From: Rhodoferax sp.
GTDB lineage: Bacteria > Pseudomonadota > Gammaproteobacteria > Burkholderiales > Burkholderiaceae_C
Direction of reading: 5' to 3'
DNA length: 64,000 nt
Assembly (NCBI GenBank): GCA_031291305.1
Contig: JARLJH010000005.1
Span: 40,236 to 104,235, forward strand
Shown here: one piece after another, positions 26,083 through 33,186 of the stretch
How positions within the stretch are numbered: position 1 is the stretch's first letter
Layout: the number at the start of each line of letters is the position of its first letter
The notes under the pieces: generated by a model
The model's input: the letters and a program-made list of their open reading frames with translations, nothing else
What the model was told of the DNA's origin: nothing
Database searches by the model: none
Position numbers and translations under genes: made by a program

Positions 26083-27654
26083 ATGTTCAAAAAAATACTC
26101 CCATTAGCTTTTATTTTCATAGCTAGCCATGCTTACTGTCTAACGGCTGACGAGGCAAAAGGCATCACGCTTGGAGAAACGGATGCGCGCATTGAGGCGC
26201 TGGCCAAAGCCATGGCGACGGCAGACGACAAAACTGCTGCTTTTCTGCAGGCCATGTCGGATGACGCCGTCAAAGTGTTGGGCGACAAGGTGCTGATCGT
26301 GAAAGATGACAAGGGGATTGACCCTGTAACCGGCGCTGAGCAGCCTTTGCCAGACGATGCGCAAGACGTGATCAGCAACAACCGCATGCGCGGCGAAATC
26401 GATTCGGCGCTGGCCGCCCTCAAGCTGTTCTCCAAAGACGATGCGGTGCGCGCCGCAGCGGTCAAACAACTGCAAAGCGACGCCGACGAAACCAAGCTGC
26501 CGCTGATCGAGAAGGCGCTGGCCACGGAGCAAAACCCGGACATCAAAGAGCGTCTGCGCATGGTGCGCGCTGGCGCCATGCTCGGTAGCGCGGACCCGGC
26601 CAAGCGCGTACGGGCAGCCAACCTGCTGGCCACCAGCGGCCAGACCAACACCAAAACCATGCTGATCGAACGCCTGCAGGTTGAGACCGACCCCGCTGCC
26701 AAGTCAGCATTGACGGCGGCGCTGCGCCAAGTGAACTCGGCGCTGGCCTGGGGTGACCGGCTGGGCGCTGCGTTCAGCGGCATCAGCCTGGGTTCGATCC
26801 TGCTATTGGTCGCCCTTGGGCTGGCCATCACCTACGGGCTGATGGGCGTGATCAACATGGCGCACGGCGAGCTGATGATGATTGGCGCCTACGCCACCTA
26901 TGTGGTGCAGGGCGTGTTTCAGAAATACCTGCCAGGCGCGTTTGACTGGTATCTGCTGGCCGCAGTACCGGTGGCCTTCATGGCGTCTGCCCTGATGGGG
27001 GCGATTCTGGAGCGTAGCGTGATCCGCTTCCTGTATGGCCGCCCGCTGGAGACGCTGCTGGCCACCTGGGGGATCAGTCTGGTGCTGATGCAATTGGTAC
27101 GTAGCGTGTTCGGCGCGCAGAACGTGGGCGTGGAAAACCCGTCTTGGATGAGCGGCGGTGTGCAGGTGCTGGGCAACCTGTCGCTGCCCTACAACCGGCT
27201 GGTGATCATCGGGTTTGCCATTTTTGTGCTTGGCAGCGTGGCCTGGCTGATTGGCAAGACACGCCTGGGCCTGTTTGTGCGCGGCGTCACGCAAAACCGG
27301 CCGATTGCTTCGTGCATGGGCGTCAACACCGCCCGCATTGATACCTATGCGTTTGCTTTGGGTTCGGGCATTGCTGGGCTGGCGGGCTGCGCGCTCAGTC
27401 AGGTGGGCAACGTCGGACCGGATCTAGGTCAGGGCTACATCGTGGACGCCTTCATGGTGGTGGTGCTGGGTGGTGTCGGCCAATTGGCCGGTACGGTTTA
27501 CGCCGCGCTGGGCTTGGGTATTTTGAACAAATTTCTGGAGGGCATGACCGGTGCGGTATTGGCCAAGATTGCGGTGCTGGTGTTCATCATCATCTTTATC
27601 CAAAAACGACCGCAAGGTATCTTCGCCATGAAAGGCCGCTCTGCGGAGGCGTGA
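26083..27654 (+). CDS. urtB: Urea ABC transporter permease UrtB
   Basis: Inner-membrane permease, 523 residues. It has a signal sequence (MFKKILPLAFIFIASHAYC), a periplasmic helical domain (about 25-225, with repeats such as VRAAAVKQLQSDADE), and a LivH-type permease domain with GLAITYGLMGVINMAHGELMM and GLAGCALSQVGNVGPDLGQGY. The long N-terminal domain is standard for UrtB. The ATG at 26083 is chosen because the signal peptide starts there. Confidence 0.95.
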   Translation: MFKKILPLAFIFIASHAYCLTADEAKGITLGETDARIEALAKAMATADDKTAAFLQAMSDDAVKVLGDKVLIVKDDKGIDPVTGAEQPLPDDAQDVISNNRMRGEIDSALAALKLFSKDDAVRAAAVKQLQSDADETKLPLIEKALATEQNPDIKERLRMVRAGAMLGSADPAKRVRAANLLATSGQTNTKTMLIERLQVETDPAAKSALTAALRQVNSALAWGDRLGAAFSGISLGSILLLVALGLAITYGLMGVINMAHGELMMIGAYATYVVQGVFQKYLPGAFDWYLLAAVPVAFMASALMGAILERSVIRFLYGRPLETLLATWGISLVLMQLVRSVFGAQNVGVENPSWMSGGVQVLGNLSLPYNRLVIIGFAIFVLGSVAWLIGKTRLGLFVRGVTQNRPIASCMGVNTARIDTYAFALGSGIAGLAGCALSQVGNVGPDLGQGYIVDAFMVVVLGGVGQLAGTVYAALGLGILNKFLEGMTGAVLAKIAVLVFIIIFIQKRPQGIFAMKGRSAEA

Positions 27655-27656
27655 TC

Positions 27657-28775
27657 ATGAACAAGACATCCTCAAATTCCGTCGCCCTCCCCGCACCAGC
27701 GCCGTTGCTCAGCCGCACCGGCTGGGGGGCTTTTCTGACAGCCCTGATCGTCGTCTGTGCCGTCGCACCGGTACTCAACCTGCTGGTGCCAACGGGCAGC
27801 GTGTTTCATCTGAGCGACTACGGCGTTGGATTGGTGGGCCGCATCATGTGCTACGCCATCTGCGCGCTGGCCATGGACCTGATCTGGGGCTACACCGGCA
27901 TTTTGAGTCTGGGCCACGGCCTGTTTTTTGCGCTCGGTGGCTACGCCATGGGCATGTACCTGATGCGCCAGATCGGCCTGGACGGCAACTACAAGAGCGA
28001 GTTGCCCGACTTCATGGTGTTTCTGGACTGGAAAGAGCTACCCTGGCACTGGCTGCTATCGGGCAGCTTTGCCGCCACACTGTTCCTGGTGGTGGCCGTG
28101 CCCGGGTTGGTGGCCTTTGTGTTTGGCTACTTTGCCTTTCGCTCGCGCATCAAAGGGGTGTACTTTTCCATCATCACCCAGGCCATGACGTTCGCAGCGA
28201 TGCTGCTGTTTTTCCGCAATGAAACCGGCTTTGGCGGCAACAACGGGTTTACCGACTTCAAACGCATCCTGAACATCCCGATTGCCACGCAGGAGATGCG
28301 CATGACGCTGTTCGTGCTGACCGGCGTAACGCTGCTGGGCTTCTTTTTGATGGCGCGCTGGCTGGTGCGCAGCAAATTTGGCCGCGTGCTACAGGCGGTG
28401 CGCGACGCCGAGACCCGCGTCATGTTCAGCGGCTACAACCCGCTGGGCTACAAGCTCACCATCTGGACCATCTCGGCCATGATGTGCGGCGTGGCCGGTG
28501 CGCTGTATGTGCCGCAGGTGGGCATCATCAACCCCAGTGAAATGAGCCCGGCTAATTCGATCGAGATCGCCATCTGGGCTGCCGTGGGTGGCCGCGCCAC
28601 GTTGATCGGGCCAATCCTCGGTGCCTTCATTGTCAGCGGCGCCAAGAGCTGGCTCACCGTGGCCTACCCCGAGTTCTGGTTGTACTTTTTGGGCGCCCTG
28701 TTCATTGGTGTGACGCTGTTCCTGCCGGATGGCGTGGTCGGCTTGGTGAAGAAATTGAAAGGTAGCCGGAAATGA
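27657..28775 (+). CDS. urtC: Urea ABC transporter permease UrtC
   Basis: LivM-type inner-membrane permease, 372 residues, partner of UrtB. Visible are DLIWGYTGILSLGHGLFFALGGYAMG and VRDAETRVMFSGYNP (cytoplasmic EAA-like loop) and a C-terminal FLPDGVVGLVKKL. The start at 27657 is chosen for GGAGG 7 bases upstream; it lies 2 bases after the urtB stop. Confidence 0.95.
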   Translation: MNKTSSNSVALPAPAPLLSRTGWGAFLTALIVVCAVAPVLNLLVPTGSVFHLSDYGVGLVGRIMCYAICALAMDLIWGYTGILSLGHGLFFALGGYAMGMYLMRQIGLDGNYKSELPDFMVFLDWKELPWHWLLSGSFAATLFLVVAVPGLVAFVFGYFAFRSRIKGVYFSIITQAMTFAAMLLFFRNETGFGGNNGFTDFKRILNIPIATQEMRMTLFVLTGVTLLGFFLMARWLVRSKFGRVLQAVRDAETRVMFSGYNPLGYKLTIWTISAMMCGVAGALYVPQVGIINPSEMSPANSIEIAIWAAVGGRATLIGPILGAFIVSGAKSWLTVAYPEFWLYFLGALFIGVTLFLPDGVVGLVKKLKGSRK

Positions 28776-29653
28776 CCCCCGAACTGATGGAGGAAAACGC
28801 GCGCCGCGCCGATACCTACCGCGCCGCGCATCCCAATGACACCGGCAAGACCGAGTCTGGTGGCCGGGCGGCAGGCTTCTCGCGGCTAGCTGTTGCGGGC
28901 GAGGTGGACGTGACCCATGGCCGCATTCTTTACCTCGAAGACGTGAGCGTGAGCTTTGACGGTTTCAAGGCCATCAACAAGCTGAGTCTGGACATTGCAC
29001 CGGGCGAACTACGCTGCATCATCGGCCCCAACGGCGCGGGCAAAACCACCATGATGGACATCATCACCGGCAAGACCCGCCCCGATGAAGGTCGCGTGTT
29101 CTTTGGTAGCACCATTGATTTGTTGCGTTTCAAAGAGGCCGACATCGCCCAGATGGGCATTGGCCGCAAGTTCCAAAAGCCCACCGTGTTCGAGCAGCTC
29201 ACGGTGTTTGAAAACCTGGAACTGGCCCTGAAGACCAACAAGGCCGTCACCGCCTCCATGCGCTTCAAGCTGGATTCCAACCAGAGCGACCGGCTGGCCG
29301 AGGTGCTGCACACCATTCATCTGGCAGACAGTGTGTCGCGCCAAGCCGGTTACCTGAGCCACGGGCAGAAGCAGTGGCTGGAGATCGGCATGCTGCTGAT
29401 GCAAGACCCCAAACTGCTGTTGCTGGACGAGCCTGTGGCAGGGATGACCGATGAAGAAACTGAGCGCACCGCCGAGCTGTTTTTGTCTTTGAAGGGCAAA
29501 CACTCGCTGATGGTGGTGGAGCATGACATGAGCTTCATCAACACCATCTCGGACATCGTGACCGTGCTGTGCGATGGCTCGGTGCTGGCGCAGGGGACGC
29601 TGGCGCAGGTGCAAAGTGATGAACGGGTGATTGAGGTGTATCTTGGACGGTGA
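28772..29653 (+). CDS. urtD: Urea ABC transporter ATP-binding protein UrtD
   Basis: LivG-type ATPase, 293 residues, with an extended N-terminus of about 50 residues. Walker A is GPNGAGKTTMMDIITGK, the signature is LSHGQKQWLEIGMLL and Walker B is LLLLDEPVAGM. Its ATGA start overlaps the urtC stop. A 600-base repeat region separates it from urtE. Confidence 0.95.
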   Translation: MTPELMEENARRADTYRAAHPNDTGKTESGGRAAGFSRLAVAGEVDVTHGRILYLEDVSVSFDGFKAINKLSLDIAPGELRCIIGPNGAGKTTMMDIITGKTRPDEGRVFFGSTIDLLRFKEADIAQMGIGRKFQKPTVFEQLTVFENLELALKTNKAVTASMRFKLDSNQSDRLAEVLHTIHLADSVSRQAGYLSHGQKQWLEIGMLLMQDPKLLLLDEPVAGMTDEETERTAELFLSLKGKHSLMVVEHDMSFINTISDIVTVLCDGSVLAQGTLAQVQSDERVIEVYLGR

Positions 29654-29680
29654 GGCTTTGTCTTTGCCAGACGGGGTGGC

Positions 29681-30216
29681 CGGGATGTGCGCCCGGCTGC
29701 GCACTCACTTTCTTTTGCCTCGCCAAACGAAAGTAAGCAAAGAAAAAGCGACCCCACTGTCTGCGACCCGCAGCGTTGCTACGGGCAACCTGCGCTGTGG
29801 GTTTGGGACGGGGAACCGCTCGAACTCGGCTATCGCCTCAGACAATCGCGGTTCCTTTTCCCGCCCCAAGCCCACAGCGCAGGCGCATACAGAGGGGACC
29901 CTAGACACCGTGCTCGTGGCGCTGCGCACCACATTGCACTGGGGCGTGCCACACACCCAGCGCTGCAATGCCCGCCAAAGGCGGGCGAGCAGCGCTGTCC
30001 CCCACGCCGTTTTGCGTCGGCGAGTAGCGCAGGGCTGGGCGGATCAGGGCTCGCGATTGTTTGAGGCGAAGCCGAGTTCGAGCGAGACCCCGCCCAGACC
30101 GAGCAACGCAGCGAACCGGCACGCAGTGACGGCGACGCATTCGGCTCGCCTTTTCTTTGCTTACTTTCTTTTGGCGAAGCAAAAGAAAGTAAGTGCGCGG
30201 TCGGGCGCATGTCCCG
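29681..30216. repeat. Composite inverted-repeat element between urtD and urtE
   Basis: Outer arms of about 70 bases (29681-29752 and 30143-30216) are inverted copies sharing CTTTCTTTTGC, TCGCCAAA and GAAAGTAAGCAAAGAAAA. Inside are further inverted pairs: CCTGCGCTGTGGGTTTGGGA with its complement near 29860-29885, and CTCGGCTATCGCCTCA with its complement near 30065. No transposase or credible gene is present in the 600-base gap. Confidence 0.75.
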
Positions 30217-30256
30217 ACCCGCTACCGCAGAAAAAAACAATAAAGGATAAAGACAG

Positions 30257-30949
30257 ATGCTGAACGTCACCAACATCAACCAATACTACGGCGGCTCCCA
30301 CATCCTGCGCGACGTGAACCTGCAAGCCAGCCTGGGCAAAGTCACCGTCATCCTGGGGCGCAACGGCGTCGGCAAAACCACCTTGCTCAAAAGCCTGATG
30401 GGCCTGATTCCGATTAAAACGGGTGCTATTGAATTTGACGGTAAGCCGATTCAGAACGCCACGCCTTACGAACGCGCCCGAGCGGGCATCGGCTTTGTGC
30501 CACAGGGCCGCGAAATTTTTGCCCGATTGACCGTCGAAGAAAACCTGCGTATGGGCCTGGCCTACAAACCAGCCAGCACACCGATTCCATCCGAACTGTT
30601 TGAGCTGTTTCCGGTGTTGAAGCAAATGCTGCAACGCCGTGGCGGTGACCTGTCTGGTGGCCAGCAGCAGCAACTGGCCATTGCCCGCGCCCTGGCCGCT
30701 GGCCCCAAACTACTGATGCTCGATGAGCCGACCGAAGGCATCCAACCCAGCATCATCAAAGACATTGGCCGCGTCATCCGCATGCTGGCCGACCGGGGCG
30801 ACATGGCCATCGTGCTGGTGGAGCAGTACTACGACTTTGCACAGGAACTGGCCGACAACTACGTGGTGATGGAACGCGGCGCCATCAAGGCGCAAGGCTT
30901 GGGTGCCAATATGGAAGCCGAAGGCGTGCGCCAGATGGTGGCGATTTAG
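30257..30949 (+). CDS. urtE: Urea ABC transporter ATP-binding protein UrtE
   Basis: LivF-type ATPase, 230 residues. Walker A is LGRNGVGKTTLLKSLMG, the signature is DLSGGQQQQLAIARAL and Walker B is LLMLDEPTEGIQPS. MLNVTNINQYYGGSHILR is the usual N-terminus. Preceded by AAAGGATAAAG, a good ribosome site. It ends the urt set but is physically separated from urtD by the repeat element. Confidence 0.95.
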   Translation: MLNVTNINQYYGGSHILRDVNLQASLGKVTVILGRNGVGKTTLLKSLMGLIPIKTGAIEFDGKPIQNATPYERARAGIGFVPQGREIFARLTVEENLRMGLAYKPASTPIPSELFELFPVLKQMLQRRGGDLSGGQQQQLAIARALAAGPKLLMLDEPTEGIQPSIIKDIGRVIRMLADRGDMAIVLVEQYYDFAQELADNYVVMERGAIKAQGLGANMEAEGVRQMVAI

Positions 30950-31007
30950 CCTCGTCACGCAAGCGCGCCACCGATGCCCACTCAACTCGCGCAGCAGCTG
31001 ACGACGG

Positions 31008-31991
31008 CTACTGCTTTTTCAGCAAATCTCTCTGCGCGTTGAGATACGCGCCCAGCGCGTTGATCCGGTTGGCCAGGCTGAAGGCCGGTAGGTCCTTGTA
31101 CTCAGACCAGTCGATGGACGCATAGGCTTCGTCAAAGCTCTGCAGGTTCGCCACAGCCTCGGCCATCTGCGCCGCCAGATAGCTAAGGTAGCGATGCGTC
31201 AAGCCCAGATCCTTGTCCGGTTCGTAAGACGCTGCGCCATGGCCCGGAATGGCAATCTTGGGCGGCTTTTCGGACATGCGGTCCAGCGCTGCCAACCACA
31301 CCTTGGGGTCCGCGTCCCCCACAAACGGCAGGCGCCCGGTGAAAAACAGGTCGCCCGCAAACACCACGCCCAGTTCTTCCACGCGCATCATCATCTCGTC
31401 GGGTGCATGCGCACCCAAGGCGTCGATCAGGGTGAAGTGGTAGCGCCCGAGTTGAAAGGTTTCGTTTTGTGTCGGCGTGATCTTGGCTTGGCGCGGGGCC
31501 AGAATCAGGTGGGTGTCATCGTTCACCCACGGAAACAGGTCCTGACGCCGCTCTTCCAGGCGACGGGTGGTGTTGTCACTTTTGAACACAACCACTGACT
31601 CGGGATGGGCAATGATCTCCACACCCGGTCCGGCAAACGCCTGGATACCGTAAAAATGGTCCGCGTGGTAGTGCGACACCACCACCATCTTGACCTTCTC
31701 GCCACTGGCCTCTTCGATGAGCTTGCGCATCTTGGCACCCAGCGCGGGTGTACCCAGCGTGTCAAACACCACCAGCCCTGCCCCCGTGGCCACCGCGCCC
31801 GCATTGGAGATAAACCCGGCATTGGCCGAGCTGGCGGCGCCCGACTGCCCCTGAACGTAATACACGTCCTGCCCCACCTTGTGCAGTTCCATCGGCGGCA
31901 AGCCGTCGGACTCTGCGCTGGCCCAGGCGCAAAACCCCAAACCCACGGCAACAACACCGGCACAAAGCCCCCGACGAATCACATGCAACAT
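31008..31991 (-). CDS. Secreted metallo-beta-lactamase-fold hydrolase
   Basis: A 327-residue periplasmic MBL-fold protein. The signal peptide ends ...AWASA|ES. The metal motif HxHxDH appears as H107-Y-H109-A-D111-H112, and further ligands are in IIAHPES, VVFAGDLFF and AIPGHGAA. It resembles the SoxH / quinoprotein-relay metallohydrolase group. Neighbours give no substrate hint. Confidence 0.82.
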   Translation of the reverse strand: MLHVIRRGLCAGVVAVGLGFCAWASAESDGLPPMELHKVGQDVYYVQGQSGAASSANAGFISNAGAVATGAGLVVFDTLGTPALGAKMRKLIEEASGEKVKMVVVSHYHADHFYGIQAFAGPGVEIIAHPESVVVFKSDNTTRRLEERRQDLFPWVNDDTHLILAPRQAKITPTQNETFQLGRYHFTLIDALGAHAPDEMMMRVEELGVVFAGDLFFTGRLPFVGDADPKVWLAALDRMSEKPPKIAIPGHGAASYEPDKDLGLTHRYLSYLAAQMAEAVANLQSFDEAYASIDWSEYKDLPAFSLANRINALGAYLNAQRDLLKKQ

Positions 31992-32058
31992 GACAACCCC
32001 TTTGATTTAAGTCTGGGAGTGTGCAGCTGCAACAGGTGAATCACCAGTGGGGAAAACC

Positions 32059-32095
32059 ATCGGTAAATCAGCAATTAATGATTTACAAGACCGAT
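32059..32095. terminator. Hairpin downstream of cobA
   Basis: ATCGGTAAATCA (32059-32070) pairs with TGATTTAC-AAG-ACCGAT (32079-32095) around an 8-base loop. It is about 70 bases past the cobA stop on the minus strand and could mark the end of the nas transcript; no clear T tract. Confidence 0.4.
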
Positions 32096-32143
32096 AGCTC
32101 GTTTGCCAACCAGGCCTGCACGCACCACCGCATGCCGCTCTGC

Positions 32144-32169
32144 CCTGAAACGCCTGCGCTGGTTTCAGG
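32144..32169 (-). other. Hairpin overlapping the cobA stop codon
   Basis: Perfect arms CCTGAAAC (32144-32151) and GTTTCAGG (32162-32169) straddle the end of cobA. May stabilise the 3' end of the nas transcript. Confidence 0.35.
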
Positions 32170-33031
32170 CGCTACGCGCCAGCAGATGCACGTCTGGCTG
32201 CTGGACCTGCTCTGAATTTTGCAGTGACAGCAAACCCTGCATCACATCCCCAACCACGATCACGCTGGGGCTGGCCAGTCGCTCGCGCTCGATCGTCGTG
32301 CACAAATTCTCCAAAGTGCAAACGGCGTGACGCTGGTTACGCAGGCTCACGTTCTGAATGATGGCCACGGGCGTTTGTGCACTCAAGCCTTGCATCAAGT
32401 CCTGTTGAATCACCCCGGCGCCCCGCACGCCCATGTAAATCACCAGCGTCAGGCGTGCCACCTGGGCCGTGTGGGCCAGCAGGGCGAAATCGGTGCCGCT
32501 GCTGCCGGGCTTGGCATGGCCGGTGACGAACACCACACCATGGGCATGATCACGGTGTGTCAGCGGCACACCCAGCGATGTCACGCCCGCCAGCCCGGCG
32601 GTGATACCGTTGACCACCTCCACCCGCACACCTGCGGCCTGCAGGTTCTCCACCTCTTCGCCACCACGGCCAAACACAAACGGGTCACCACCCTTGAGGC
32701 GCACCACATGTTCGCCTTCGCGCACCGCCATCAGAATGAGTTTCTCAATGAAAGCCTGGGGTGTCGATTTGCAGCCACCGCGCTTGCCAACGCTCACCAA
32801 GCGGGCACTGGGCGATGCCAGCGCCACCACAGCGTCGCTGACCAGATCGTCCACCAGCAGCACGGTCGCCGACTGGATGGCTTTGACGGCCTTGACCGTC
32901 AGCAACTCCGGGTCGCCCGGACCGGCACCCACCAGGGTGCAGCGGCCCTGCGATGACATGCTGCCGATGTGTGACGATCCGATCTGGTCGACGACCGGTC
33001 GGGAGGGCAAAGTAAAGGGATGAATGGTCAT
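32165..33031 (-). CDS. cobA: Uroporphyrinogen-III C-methyltransferase
   Basis: SAM-dependent bis-methylase producing precorrin-2, the siroheme precursor; 288 residues. Visible are LVGAGPGDPELLTVKA (SAM loop), VRLKGGDPFVFGRGGEE and VVNGITAGLAGVTSLGVPLTHRD, all SUMT signatures. The start at 33031 has AGGA upstream; the in-frame extension above it is unconserved. Last gene of the nas unit, supplying siroheme for NirB. It lies 155 bases after nasA. Confidence 0.95.
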   Translation of the reverse strand: MTIHPFTLPSRPVVDQIGSSHIGSMSSQGRCTLVGAGPGDPELLTVKAVKAIQSATVLLVDDLVSDAVVALASPSARLVSVGKRGGCKSTPQAFIEKLILMAVREGEHVVRLKGGDPFVFGRGGEEVENLQAAGVRVEVVNGITAGLAGVTSLGVPLTHRDHAHGVVFVTGHAKPGSSGTDFALLAHTAQVARLTLVIYMGVRGAGVIQQDLMQGLSAQTPVAIIQNVSLRNQRHAVCTLENLCTTIERERLASPSVIVVGDVMQGLLSLQNSEQVQQPDVHLLARSA

Positions 33032-33145
33032 GGGGTCTTCCTCCTGGTGGTGTGACAGATCTGCACGATGTATGCACCATCCATGCCAAAGCGGATGCCC
33101 TTGGGGGTGGCCAGTGCTCATGAGCGCGATTGTGGAGAATGATTG

Positions 33146-33160
33146 ATAACCGAACGTTAT
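33146..33160 (-). promoter_or_regulatory. Possible LysR-type (NAC/CysB-like) operator before cobA
   Basis: ATAAC-N5-GTTAT, which also fits ATA-N9-TAT, the form described for NAC sites. It lies about 115 bases upstream of the cobA start. One short match only, so tentative. Confidence 0.3.
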
Positions 33161-33186
33161 GAGCTTATGCCGCAGCACCCGTGTGA

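Noticed and set aside
29631-30263. Overlapping open frames in the urtD-urtE gap
   Set aside because: They lie in nested inverted repeats and have no homology or codon bias.
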